DNA of 64,000 nt. Source: JACCVL01 sp963695375. Lineage in GTDB: Bacteria; Actinomycetota; Actinomycetes; Propionibacteriales; Nocardioidaceae. Numbering within the stretch: position 1 is the stretch's first letter; every line of letters begins with the position of its first letter. Positions 34,901 to 42,238 of this stretch are shown piece after piece. The DNA is taken from the NCBI GenBank assembly GCA_963695375.1, contig OY968767.1, positions 2,604,001 through 2,668,000 on the forward strand, in the 5' to 3' direction. The notes beneath the pieces are model-generated. The model ran no database searches and had not been told where the DNA came from. It was given only the letters and a program-made list of their open reading frames with translations. The position numbers and the translations under genes are program-made.

Positions 34901-36083
34901 TCCGGACCAGGCCCTTGTCGGTCACCACCCGCTGGTCGGCGGGGAAGCACGGGTTGGACGCGGTGATCCGGCCGGACTCCGGCGTGGTGTGCCAGTCGTT
35001 GATCGTCCCGTCGTACTGCACGCCGGGGTCGGCGCACTCCCACGCGGCCTGCGCGATGTCACCCCACAGCCGCTGCGCGTCGACGGTCTCGATCACCTCG
35101 CCGGTGGTGCGGGCGCGCAGGCCGAAGTCGTCGCCCTCCTCGACCGCGCGCATGAAGTCGTCGCTGACCCGGACCGAGTTGTTGGCGTTCTGGTACTGCA
35201 CGCTGACGATGTCGTGCCCGCCGAGGTCCATGTCGAACCCGGCGTCGCGGAGCACGCGGATCTTGTCCTCCTCGCGCGCCTTGGTCGACACGAACTCCTC
35301 GATGTCGGGGTGGTCCACGTCGAGCACGACCATCTTCGCCGCCCGCCGGGTCGCCCCGCCGGACTTGATCGTGCCGGCGCTGGCGTCCGCGCCGCGCATG
35401 AAGCTGACCGGGCCGCTGGCGGTGCCGCCGGACGAGCGCAGCAGCTCCTTGGACGAGCGGATCCGGCTGATGTTCAGCCCGCTGCCGGAGCCACCCTTGA
35501 AGATCAGGCCCTCCTCGCGGTACCAGTTCAGGATCGAGTCCATGTTGTCGTCGACGGCAAGGATGAAGCAGGCGCTGACCTGCTGCGGGCTGGTCGTCCC
35601 GACGTTGAACCAGACCGGTGAGTTGAAGCTGAACACCTGGTGGAGCAGCATCCAGGTCAGCTCGTGCTCGAACACCTCGGCGTCGTCGGGGGTGGCGAAG
35701 TAGCCGTTGTCCCTGCCGGCCTTCACGTAGGTGAGGACGACCCGGTCGATCAGCTGGCGCAGGCTGCTCTCCCGCTCGGCCGAGCCGGTCGCGCCGCGGA
35801 AGTACTTGCTGGTGACGATCGTCGAGGCGTTGACGCTCCAGAAGTCCGGGAACTCCGCGCCACGCTGCTCGAACACCGTCTCGCCGGTCCGCCAGTTGGT
35901 CTGCACGACGTCGCGCCGCTCCCAGGTCACCTCGTCGTACGGGTGCACGCCGGGGGTGGTGTACAGCCGCTCGACGGTGAGGCCCCGGCGCCGACCGGCA
36001 GCGCCGGCCGCACCGGCAGCACCGGCTCGGCCGGTGTCGGTCGTGGTGGCGCCGTTGGCGGCTGGGCGGGCGGAGTCGGTCAT
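31962..36083 (-). CDS. nrdJ: Adenosylcobalamin-dependent (class II) ribonucleotide reductase with intein
   Basis: The 1,373-aa precursor contains the NrdJ extein (about 973 aa): FNSPVWFNVG..QVSACFILAV, KGGSGSGLNISRIRS, NSSCNLASLNLL, ASVLAPTGTIGFMMDCDTTG and a C-terminal zinc-ribbon CFTCGTKMRPAGSCFVCEGC. It reduces ribonucleotides using B12 rather than oxygen or an iron centre. An intein occupies residues 379-778. nrdR lies 121 bp upstream on the same strand and shares its promoter region, which carries an NrdR box, so NrdR repression is expected. A variable Gly/Ala-rich tail precedes the conserved part. Confidence 0.95.
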   Translation of the reverse strand: MTDSARPAANGATTTDTGRAGAAGAAGAAGRRRGLTVERLYTTPGVHPYDEVTWERRDVVQTNWRTGETVFEQRGAEFPDFWSVNASTIVTSKYFRGATGSAERESSLRQLIDRVVLTYVKAGRDNGYFATPDDAEVFEHELTWMLLHQVFSFNSPVWFNVGTTSPQQVSACFILAVDDNMDSILNWYREEGLIFKGGSGSGLNISRIRSSKELLRSSGGTASGPVSFMRGADASAGTIKSGGATRRAAKMVVLDVDHPDIEEFVSTKAREEDKIRVLRDAGFDMDLGGHDIVSVQYQNANNSVRVSDDFMRAVEEGDDFGLRARTTGEVIETVDAQRLWGDIAQAAWECADPGVQYDGTINDWHTTPESGRITASNPCFPADQRVVTDKGLVRIGDLVGRAAEGEKFEVYTNDVTAASDPGNRVVATRPVRYMVTGTNEIVELRFSDGSRLRCTPNHRVWTANRGWVHAEQLTETDQVVRSFQYAARSMASAALPRRAQRVGRRAGLAMPDKWSEDLGHLLGWLVGSGRLSGQALTLAYGTDADSEQVRARHAATLRGWTGVHPDVSEQVDGSVRLRVSDPQLLNFFTALGVARGGAAGAVVPDAVFEAPEPMLAAFLRGLLDAAGGVVSDEPDAGGAASYVALSGRSEELLLGVQELLAGCGIAAEVRCTGIAAESFTFLRTDGTEAVHGSDGPAYELRVGGRSLRELAARVGFGAETKAAALGRVLGRTLERPQQAVADETVRLVSRESQGFETTFNLTEPRNHSYVVSGVVVANCSEYMHLDNSSCNLASLNLLTFLEDDGSFAAERFAKAVEFVITAMDISICFADFPTEAIGDTTRSYRQLGIGYANLGALLMASGLAYDSDGGRALAASITSLMTGAAYKRSAELAGVVGPYDGYARNETAHTRVMRKHQAANDEVRTMHPMDTVVHSAATRAWADCLAIGAENGWRNAQASVLAPTGTIGFMMDCDTTGIEPDFSLVKFKKLVGGGSMQIVNQTVPRALTKLGYQDEQIEAIVEYIAEHGHVIDAPGLRPEHYEVFDCAMGERSIRPMGHVRMMAATQPFLSGAISKTVNLPETATVEDIADVYLQGWKLGLKALAVYRDNCKVGQPLADGRAKKKETAAAADAAAPAELARPVRKRLPKSRPSITTSFTVGGAEGYMTAGSYPDDGLGEVFLKLGKQGSTLAGVMDAFSMAISISLQYGVPLETYVSKFTNMKFEPAGMTDDPDVRMSQSIMDYVFRRLALDHLPFEKRAALGIYSADERRRQLETGSYEEAGDDDAELPEAESLKAGSPAAAVVEADASVETPDPVAETARPAPATAHTTAELLEEITGSSVDAPLCFTCGTKMRPAGSCFVCEGCGSTSGCS
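33750..34949 (-). other. Intein in nrdJ with degenerate LAGLIDADG endonuclease
   Basis: The 400-residue insertion starts at Cys379 (ASNP|CFPADQRVV) and ends at Asn778 (GVVVAN|CSEYMH). Splicing blocks are present: Cys1, TPNHRVW (block B), RNHSYVVSG (block F), terminal Asn and extein Cys+1; the usual penultimate His is Ala. The two LAGLIDADG helices read LLGWLVGSG and LRGLLDAAG, so the catalytic Asp is Ser in one and Ala in the other. The endonuclease is therefore probably dead while protein splicing may persist. Confidence 0.88.
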
Positions 36084-36204
36084 CTGCGGGGGTCCCCTTC
36101 GATCGGTGAGCGGTGCGGGGTTGCGGGGTGGGCGGGGGTCGGAGCGTCGGGCTGGGGGCCACCGGCGGCACGTGCCTTCCCCTGCGCGTGCCGCCGGCGG
36201 CGGT

Positions 36205-36696
36205 CTAGGGGTGGTGCTCCGCCTCGGGGGCGGGTCGCTGGGCGAGCTCTGCCCGCTCGGCCATCAGCGCGGCGACCTCGTCGGCGAAGTCGTCGACGGA
36301 GTCGAAGCTCTTGTAGACGCTGGCGAAGCGCAGGTAGGCCACCTGGTCGAGCCGGCGCAGCGGCTGCAGCACGGCCAGGCCGACCTCGTCGGCGGGGATC
36401 TCGGCGCTGCCGACGCTGCGCAGCGCGTCCTCGACCTCCTGGCCGAGCAGCGCCAGGTCGGCGTCGGTGACCGGACGGCCCTTGCACGCCTTGCGGACGC
36501 CGGCGACGACCTTGTCCCGGTTGAACGCCTCGGTGACGCCGGACTTCTTCACCACCGTGAGCTGGATCTGCTCCACCGTGCTGAACCGGCGGTCACAGTC
36601 CTGGCAGGCCCGCCGGCGGCGGATCGCGCCACCGTCCTCGGCCACCCGGGAGTCGAGCACCCGGGTGTCGGTGTGCTTGCAGTACGGGCAGTGCAT
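36205..36696 (-). CDS. nrdR: NrdR transcriptional repressor
   Basis: The 163-aa protein begins MHCPYCKHTDTRVLDSRVAE with a second pair of zinc cysteines (ACQDCDRRFST), then an ATP-cone (VVKKSGVTEAFNRDKVVAGV). NrdR senses ATP/dATP and represses ribonucleotide reductase genes through NrdR boxes. A very good Shine-Dalgarno sequence (GGAGGAGG) precedes the ATG. It is followed by nrdJ, and its own promoter carries an NrdR box, giving a closed feedback loop. Confidence 0.96.
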   Translation of the reverse strand: MHCPYCKHTDTRVLDSRVAEDGGAIRRRRACQDCDRRFSTVEQIQLTVVKKSGVTEAFNRDKVVAGVRKACKGRPVTDADLALLGQEVEDALRSVGSAEIPADEVGLAVLQPLRRLDQVAYLRFASVYKSFDSVDDFADEVAALMAERAELAQRPAPEAEHHP

Positions 36697-36817
36697 CGGG
36701 TGCCTCCTCCCGGTGGTTGGGGACGAATCTGTGCATTGCCTGGGGATGCGGGCGGCTGGCCTGTGGACAACCGGACCGAACCTGTGACACAACCTGTGGG
36801 CAACTTCCACGGGTGTA

Positions 36818-36864
36818 ACTACTAGATGTAGTGCCACCGTAGACCGAGCGTCCGCGCATGACAA
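36818..36864 (-). promoter_or_regulatory. nrdR-nrdJ promoter with NrdR box
   Basis: On the minus strand TTGTCA (36864-36859), a 17-bp spacer and TACGGT (36841-36836) form a good promoter. Immediately downstream, over the expected transcription start, is ACTACATCTAGTAGT (36832-36818), a palindrome with 5-bp arms that matches the general NrdR-box form. Only one clear box is visible, whereas regulated promoters often have two. Confidence 0.75.
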
Positions 36865-37028
36865 GAGATTCCCGCAGGTCGCCGACATTTCTGTGCCGGG
36901 CGGGGCGGGCGGCCGGCATCCCCGCAGGTCAGCGCCTTCCGAACCGTCCTGGGAGCGTCGCTTGCGCGGTTGTGCACGGCGTGTCGCGGCCGATCCGCCC
37001 GGTGCGTGCCCGGCGCCCGCAACCGCGG

Positions 37029-37775
37029 TCAGAACGTGTTGGCGAGCGTGACCTCGGTCCAGCCCGGGCGGTAGCGCGAGCTGGAGAAGCAGGTCGCGGT
37101 CGTGGTGACACCGGGCCGCACCCCGGGGGTGGTGCAGGCGAGCGACCCCAGCGCGCGCGAGCCGCGTCGCAGCGTGACGGTGAGGATCGCCGAGTCCCGC
37201 TCGTTCCCGACGTTGCGCACCCGGAAGCTGGCGGCGAAGTCCCCGGCGGCGTCGGGCTTGGGCCGGATCGCGCCGACCACCTCCCAGTTGCCGACCGCGA
37301 GGCCGGTGCCGTCCGGGCTGCTGTCGGACTCTCCGGAGCCGACCGAGAAGCCGTCCACCGCCTCGTCGATCTCGTTCACGGTGACCACGACCAGCCAGGC
37401 GTTCCCCGCCGCGACCAGCAGGGCCAGCACGCCCAGCAGCACGCCGGCCACGGCGACCCCGCGGTTGGTGGCGCGGCCGGCGGAGACCCGGGCCAGGCCG
37501 AGCACCGCGAGCACGATCGCCACCAGCGCCACCGGGACACCGAGCAGGCCGAGCAGCGGCACGAACGCGCCGAGGAACGCCACGATCGCGAGCACCAGCC
37601 CGGCCGTGCCCAGCCCGTTCTCCGGGCCGGGCCCGGGACCGGCGCCGGGCTCGGCGTACGGGGTGGGGATCGGCTGGGTCTGCCACGCCGGTGGTGACGG
37701 TGGCGGCGGTGGTGACGGCGGCGGTGGTGGCTGGCCAGCGGGCGGCCCGGGCGGGTCCGGCGGCTGGCTGGTCAT
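37029..37775 (-). CDS. Proline-rich DUF4190-type membrane protein
   Basis: The 248-aa protein has a Pro-rich cytoplasmic N-terminus (PPPPPSPPPPPSPPAW), two or three hydrophobic segments (GTAGLVLAIVAFLGAFVPLL, VALVAIVLAVLGLARVSAG, VAVAGVLLGVLALLVAAGNA) as in DUF4190 proteins, and a C-terminal extracytoplasmic beta domain with two cysteines (LGSLACTTPGV, TTATCFSS) that could form a disulphide. No function is known. GGGAG precedes the ATG. Confidence 0.75.
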   Translation of the reverse strand: MTSQPPDPPGPPAGQPPPPPSPPPPPSPPAWQTQPIPTPYAEPGAGPGPGPENGLGTAGLVLAIVAFLGAFVPLLGLLGVPVALVAIVLAVLGLARVSAGRATNRGVAVAGVLLGVLALLVAAGNAWLVVVTVNEIDEAVDGFSVGSGESDSSPDGTGLAVGNWEVVGAIRPKPDAAGDFAASFRVRNVGNERDSAILTVTLRRGSRALGSLACTTPGVRPGVTTTATCFSSSRYRPGWTEVTLANTF

Positions 37776-37878
37776 CGGTTCGCTCCCCTGCGGGCTCCGG
37801 TCCCGGCAGGCTAGCGCCGGCGGCTCCGCGGTGGGGCGACCACCGCGCCGCGAGACCGGGGTGACCCCGGGCGAACGG

Positions 37879-38184
37879 TCAGGCGACCAGGTCCTGGTAG
37901 TCCTCGTGCCGCTCGATGAACGCGCGCACGAACGGGCACCGCGGCTCGACGAGCAGCCCCTCGTTCCGTACCTGCTCCAGCGCGACCCGGACCAGCTTCC
38001 CGCCGAGCCCGGCCCCCTCGTACGCCTGGTCCACCTCGGTGTGGGTGAACACCACCACGCCGCCGGTGCGCTGGTACGCCGAGTAGCCGACGACGTCGCC
38101 GTCGCCGGTGCGGGCCTCGAAGCGCTGCCGGGACGGGACGTCGGTGATGCTGGCGTCGAGGTCGATCGCGGGGGTGTCAGCCAT
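37879..38184 (-). CDS. Small GNAT-like N-acetyltransferase (YidJ/GCN5-type)
   Basis: The 101-aa protein contains DGDVVGYSAYQRTGGVVVFTHTEVDQAYEGAGLGGKLVRVALEQVR, the acetyl-CoA binding motif of the one-domain YidJ family, then RCPFVRAFIERHEDYQDL at the end, the typical C-terminal signature. Its substrate is unknown. Confidence 0.85.
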   Translation of the reverse strand: MADTPAIDLDASITDVPSRQRFEARTGDGDVVGYSAYQRTGGVVVFTHTEVDQAYEGAGLGGKLVRVALEQVRNEGLLVEPRCPFVRAFIERHEDYQDLVA

Positions 38185-38273
38185 GCCTCAAGCCTGACAG
38201 GCCACCCAAGCGACCGACGGGTGCGGCGATGTGATCCCCGCCTCGCCGGCCAGCGGCACCGCCCGGCACCCAC

Positions 38274-38301
38274 TTGCGCCGCGGGAGCCGGGGGTTAGGT
38301 T
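38274..38301 (+). promoter_or_regulatory. Leaderless promoter of dps
   Basis: TTGCGC (38274-38279), a 16-bp spacer and TAGGTT (38296-38301) precede the dps ATG (38309) by 7 nt. No Shine-Dalgarno sequence is present. Confidence 0.6.
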
Positions 38302-38308
38302 CGGACCC

Positions 38309-38911
38309 ATGGCCCGCACCTCGAAGAAGTCGACCGCCGCCCGTCCCCGCTTCGGCGCGTACACCACCCCCGGCCTGTCCCCCAAGGAGGGCAACCAGGT
38401 CGCCAAGATCCTGCAGGAGCGGCTGAACGCGCTGAACGACCTCGCGCTGACGCTCAAGCACGTGCACTGGAACGTCATCGGCCCGCACTTCATCGGCGTG
38501 CACGAGATGATCGACCCGCACGTCACCGAGGTCCGCGCCATGGTCGACGAGACCGCCGAGCGGATCGCCACGATGGGGGCCGAGCCGATCGGCACGCCGG
38601 GCGCGATCGCGACCAACCGGTCGTGGGACGACTACAGCCTCGGCCGGGCCACCACCGACGAGCACCTGGGCGCGCTGGACGTCGTCTACGTCGGGCTGCT
38701 CGAGGACCACCGCAAGGCCCAGCAGCAGCTCGGCGAGCTCGACCCGGTCACCGAGGACATGGTCATCGGCCAGATCAAGACCCTCGAGCTGTTCCACTGG
38801 TTCGTGCGGGCGCACCTGGAGAGCATCACCGGCGACATCGCGACCGAGTCGGCCAGCACCGAGAAGGCCGGTGCCCGCGCCGGCCGCCGCTCCGCGCGCA
38901 AGGCCGGCTGA
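38309..38911 (+). CDS. dps: Dps ferritin-like DNA-protection protein
   Basis: The 200-aa protein holds the Dps ferroxidase signature: TLKHVHWNVIGPHFIGVHEMIDPHV then DETAERIATMGAEPIGTPGA, with the His/Asp/Glu residues that bind iron between subunits. Dps dodecamers store iron and protect DNA from peroxide. The C-terminal tail (EKAGARAGRRSARKAG) is basic and the N-terminus (MARTSKKSTAARPR) too; both could bind DNA, as in mycobacterial Dps. It is transcribed from a leaderless promoter. Confidence 0.93.
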   Translation: MARTSKKSTAARPRFGAYTTPGLSPKEGNQVAKILQERLNALNDLALTLKHVHWNVIGPHFIGVHEMIDPHVTEVRAMVDETAERIATMGAEPIGTPGAIATNRSWDDYSLGRATTDEHLGALDVVYVGLLEDHRKAQQQLGELDPVTEDMVIGQIKTLELFHWFVRAHLESITGDIATESASTEKAGARAGRRSARKAG

Positions 38912-38933
38912 CCGGCGCCCTGCCTGCCGACGG

Positions 38934-39635
38934 TCAGGCCAGCCGCCGCAGGTCCGCTCCGACGCCGGCGGGGGCCCGCGAGCGCAGCCGCGCCGACGTC
39001 ACCACCGCCGGCTGCTCGGGCCAGGCCACCGGCCGGCCCGCCGCCTGCAGCCGCCGCACCAGCCGCAGGTCCTCGTGCGCCGGGACCGGGTCGAACCCGC
39101 CGACCTGGCGGTACGCGTCGCCGCGGATCCCGAGGTTGGCGCCGTGCACCCGGCCGTGCAGCCACTCCCGGCGACACGCGGCGTCGTAGTCCCGGTGCCA
39201 GCCGGCGGCGACCGGTTGCCCCCCGCCACCGGCCAGCCGGACCAGGCCGGCCGCCGCGTCGTAGCCGGCCTGCGCCGCCCGCAGCTGGGCCAGCAGCCAC
39301 TGCGGCGGGACCACGCTGTCCGCGTCGGTGCCGGCCAGCCAGACCCGCCGCGCGGGCAGGCCGGCGAGCACCCGCAGCGCCAGCGCGCACCCCGCCGCGC
39401 GGGCGGCGCCGACCGTTCCGGCCGCGGTCCGCAGGACCTGGGCGCCCAGCCGCCCGGCGATCTCGGCGGTGTCGTCGGCGCAGCAGTCGGCCACCACGAC
39501 GGTCACGACCGGGATCCCGTGCCGGGCCACCGCGCGCCGGGCAGCCGCGACCCCGGCGAGGCAGGCGCCGATCTGGGCGGACTCGTCCCGCGCCGGGACG
39601 ACGACGGCCATCGCGTCGACGCGGCCGTCAGGCAT
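38934..39635 (-). CDS. Family 2 glycosyltransferase
   Basis: The 233-aa protein starts with the GT2 fold MAVVVPARDESAQIGACLAG, has WLAGTDADSVVPPQWL (DxD-type metal site) and ends with HGANLGIRGDAYRQVGGFDP..HEDLRLVRRL (acceptor region with ED). There are no membrane helices, so it is cytoplasmic or peripheral. Its start overlaps the methyltransferase stop by 8 bp, making it the last gene of a four-gene operon with an acyl-CoA-dehydrogenase-like enzyme and a PIG-L deacetylase. Donor and acceptor are unknown. Confidence 0.88.
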   Translation of the reverse strand: MPDGRVDAMAVVVPARDESAQIGACLAGVAAARRAVARHGIPVVTVVVADCCADDTAEIAGRLGAQVLRTAAGTVGAARAAGCALALRVLAGLPARRVWLAGTDADSVVPPQWLLAQLRAAQAGYDAAAGLVRLAGGGGQPVAAGWHRDYDAACRREWLHGRVHGANLGIRGDAYRQVGGFDPVPAHEDLRLVRRLQAAGRPVAWPEQPAVVTSARLRSRAPAGVGADLRRLA

Positions 39636-40194
39636 CCGCCCGCTCCCACACGTCGAGCCGGAAGTCGTCCTCGAGGTAGCCGGCGCGCTGCTCGAAGCCG
39701 GCCACCGCCGCCAGCTCCGCGTGCGCCTCGTCGCCGGTGCAGGCCGCCTCGGCGAACGGGTGCCGCCAGTGCACCGCCAGCAGATGCCCGCCCGGCTCGA
39801 CCGTCCCCGGCAGCCGGCCGGCGACCGCGGCCCGGTCGGCCGCCGGCAGGTAGTAGAGCAGCTCGGACAGCAGCACCAGGTCGAACCTGCCCGCCGGCCA
39901 CTGCGCGGGGATCCGCGCCCGCGTCACCCGCACGTGCGCCGCCGGGACCCGCGCCCGGGTGGCGGCGACGGCGGCCGCGGCGCCGTCCCAGGCGAGCAGC
40001 TCCGCGCAGCGCTCGGCCAGCCGCGCGGTGAGCACGCCGATGGCACAGCCCGGCTCGAACGCGCGGCGGTAGCGCGCCCGCGGCAGCGCCGCCACGGTGA
40101 GGGCGTGCTTGCGCGCCTCGTACGGCTCGGTGGCGAGTCCCCACGGGTCGGGGGCGGCGGCGTACAGGTCGTCGAAGTAGCCGGCCCCGGTCAC
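39628..40194 (-). CDS. NodS-like SAM-dependent methyltransferase
   Basis: The 188-aa protein opens YFDDLYAAAPDPWGLATEPYEARKHALTVAAL, the N-terminal signature of NodS/SAM methyltransferases, followed by the SAM site FEPGCAIGVLTARLA and FDLVLLSELLYYLP. NodS N-methylates the deacetylated glucosamine of Nod factors after NodB deacetylation; here the gene follows a PIG-L deacetylase with a 4-bp overlap (GTGA), a functionally parallel pairing. The substrate is inferred only from this parallel. Confidence 0.85.
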   Translation of the reverse strand: MTGAGYFDDLYAAAPDPWGLATEPYEARKHALTVAALPRARYRRAFEPGCAIGVLTARLAERCAELLAWDGAAAAVAATRARVPAAHVRVTRARIPAQWPAGRFDLVLLSELLYYLPAADRAAVAGRLPGTVEPGGHLLAVHWRHPFAEAACTGDEAHAELAAVAGFEQRAGYLEDDFRLDVWERADA

Positions 40195-41024
40195 GTGAAC
40201 ACGATTTCGTACGACCGCTCGAAGTGCGCGAGCACCTCCGGCGGCAGGACGACGTCGTCGGCCGGGTCGGGACCGATCGGCTCGAGCTGGGAGCCGAACT
40301 CCCGGACCGCCGCGGCCTTGCTCCGCTGCTCCTCGTCGGACAGCCGGAGGATCCTGGCCCGGGCCCAGGGCAGCGCGTCCGACCCCGGACGCGCCCAGTG
40401 CCAGGCCCAGACCGGGTACTGCCACACCGGTACGGAGCCCTCCCCGGCGCCGCCGACCGCCCGGGCGACCCGTCCCAGCTCGGCGACCGCCGCCTCGGTG
40501 GCCAGCCCGGCCGCGCGGTGGTCGGGGTGCCCGTCCCCGGTCCAGGGGGCGATCGCCAGCCCGGTGCCGGCCAGGTGCGGGGCCAGCCGGTCGGCGAGCT
40601 CCTCGACGTGCTCGTCCAGCCGGCCGTCCGGCAGGTGCAGGTGCACCTGCTCGGCCCCGGCATGGCCGAGCCGGGCGTACGCGGTGGACAGCTCGGTGGT
40701 CCGCCGGGCGGCCAGCTCGTCCGGCAGCACGGTGGGGCTGTCCGGGTGCGACGCCTCGCCGTCGGTCGCGCAGACCAGCACCGGCTGGCAGCCGTGCCGG
40801 CCCAGGCGCTGCAGCAGCCCGCCGAGGGCGAGCACGTCGTCGTCGGGATGGGCGGACACCACCAGGACGCGGTCGACGTGTGCCGGCAGGTCGAGCCCCG
40901 GCAGCCGCTCGAGCTGCGGCCACCCGCGCCAGTCCGCCTCGTCGGTCGCCGCCGGGTGTGCGCCGGCTCGTGGCTCCGGGTCGCCGCCCGGCGTCTCGCG
41001 GGGCGCGGTCTGGTCGCTCACCAC
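40191..41024 (-). CDS. PIG-L family zinc N-deacetylase
   Basis: The 277-aa protein has VLVVSAHPDDDVLALGGLLQ, the PIG-L/MshB zinc motif (HPDD), ATDGEASH, and APWTGDGHPDHRAAG with the third zinc His. Such enzymes deacetylate N-acetylglucosaminyl compounds, as MshB does in mycothiol synthesis. A ~45-residue N-terminal tail precedes the fold. The start overlaps the acyl-CoA dehydrogenase-like stop. Confidence 0.88.
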   Translation of the reverse strand: MVSDQTAPRETPGGDPEPRAGAHPAATDEADWRGWPQLERLPGLDLPAHVDRVLVVSAHPDDDVLALGGLLQRLGRHGCQPVLVCATDGEASHPDSPTVLPDELAARRTTELSTAYARLGHAGAEQVHLHLPDGRLDEHVEELADRLAPHLAGTGLAIAPWTGDGHPDHRAAGLATEAAVAELGRVARAVGGAGEGSVPVWQYPVWAWHWARPGSDALPWARARILRLSDEEQRSKAAAVREFGSQLEPIGPDPADDVVLPPEVLAHFERSYEIVFT

Positions 41025-42049
41025 TGCTCCTCCCCGGTGCCGGCCCGCTCGGTCACCAGCCGGCCCAGCGCGGCCAGGTCGGCCTCACCGTGGTGCTGCC
41101 GGACGAACACCTGCAGGTCGGCGACGCGCGCGCTGTGCTCGGCGTCGAAGGCCAGCGGGCCGGGGCCGAGTGCCCGCCCCACGTGCCCGATCACGATCTC
41201 GGCCGCGTCCACCACGGTGGCGCGGACCGACTCCGCCCGGCGGCGGGCGGCGGCCACCGTCGCGTGCTCACCGGCGTCCGCCTCCGCCGCGGCCAGCGCG
41301 AACGCGGCCTCGCACCGGTCGACCGCGGCCGCGACCGCGCCGAGGTGCGCCGCGGTGAGCGGGTCGGGCGGGCGGCGGGTGGCGGCGGCGAGCAGCCGGG
41401 CGGCCACCCCGCGGACCCCGCCGGCCCAGCAGGCCGCGACGCCGATGGACCCGTGCCAGAAGCCGACGCGGTCCACGTAGCCGCCGGCCTCGCCGACCGG
41501 GACGGCCGGAACGCCGTCCAGCGTGATCGTGCGGGTGTCGGCCGCCGCCATCCCGGGCCCCACCCAGGCCGGTGGCTGGACGCCGAGCCGGCCGGTGCCG
41601 TCCCGCTCGGCGGTCAGGTCGACGGCGAACAGCCGCGAGCCGGTGCCGGACTCCGCGTCGGTCGCCGTGACCAGGGCGTGGGTCACCACCGCGGCCCCGG
41701 AGCAGAAGGGCTTGCTGCCCTCGAGGCACCACGACCCGTCCGGGCCGTCCGGGCGGGCGGGGACCGCCTCCAGCCGGGTGCCCGGCGGCTCCGCCGCCCA
41801 CACCGCCCACACCTCACCGGGGCCGGGCGGCGACGCTCGCAGGTCGGCGAGGATCGCGGTCGCGTCGTGGTGCGGCTCGACCAGCTTGGCCAGTGTGAGG
41901 TCGCGGCGGCCGAGGTCTGCCAGGTGCGCCCAGCGCCGCGCCGTGTGCCCGTGACCGGGCAGCGGGAGGTCGGCGACCACCGCTGCCCGCAGGTCGTCGA
42001 TCGTGGGCACCGGTCGAGCCGCGGCGTCGGGAGGAGGCGGGGACACCAC
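41018..42049 (-). CDS. Acyl-CoA dehydrogenase-like protein (atypical, short)
   Basis: The 343-aa protein has an acyl-CoA dehydrogenase layout: SWCLEGSKPFCSGAAVVTHALV (FAD/beta-domain), LDGVPAVPVGEAGGYVDRVG, and a C-terminal helical domain ending in VFVRQHHGEADLAALGRLV. It is shorter than usual and the catalytic glutamate cannot be placed with confidence, so it may be an altered flavoprotein rather than a beta-oxidation enzyme. It heads the four-gene operon. Several GTGs are possible starts; TAGACA lies 6 nt before the one at 42046. Confidence 0.75.
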   Translation of the reverse strand: MVSPPPPDAAARPVPTIDDLRAAVVADLPLPGHGHTARRWAHLADLGRRDLTLAKLVEPHHDATAILADLRASPPGPGEVWAVWAAEPPGTRLEAVPARPDGPDGSWCLEGSKPFCSGAAVVTHALVTATDAESGTGSRLFAVDLTAERDGTGRLGVQPPAWVGPGMAAADTRTITLDGVPAVPVGEAGGYVDRVGFWHGSIGVAACWAGGVRGVAARLLAAATRRPPDPLTAAHLGAVAAAVDRCEAAFALAAAEADAGEHATVAAARRRAESVRATVVDAAEIVIGHVGRALGPGPLAFDAEHSARVADLQVFVRQHHGEADLAALGRLVTERAGTGEEQW

Positions 42050-42190
42050 CTCTGTCTACCCCACCCGGCTCGGACGAACCCCGGGGCGGGGTGTTCGCGC
42101 GGCCCTCCAAGTTGCGCGACCGGGCCGTCGGGTGTCCATTGACCCTGGCCGGAACCCGCGCGCACGTCGTCGGGGCGCCGCCGCCAGAGC

Positions 42191-42222
42191 ACCACCTCAG
42201 TACCACCTCACGTACCACCTCA
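42191..42222 (+). repeat. Three short direct repeats before a secreted-protein gene
   Basis: ACCACCTCA occurs at 42191-42199, 42202-42210 and 42214-42222, ending just before the GGAGGGAG Shine-Dalgarno sequence of the next gene. The CCTC cores are complementary to GAGG, so the leader could fold back on its own ribosome binding site. Confidence 0.5.
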
Positions 42223-42238
42223 CGGAGGGAGACCAATC

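Noticed and set aside
36084..36204. A cobalamin riboswitch before nrdJ
   Set aside because: The 121-bp gap is G-rich with no recognisable B12-box core, and the region carries only a Shine-Dalgarno-like stretch before nrdJ. NrdR control is better supported.
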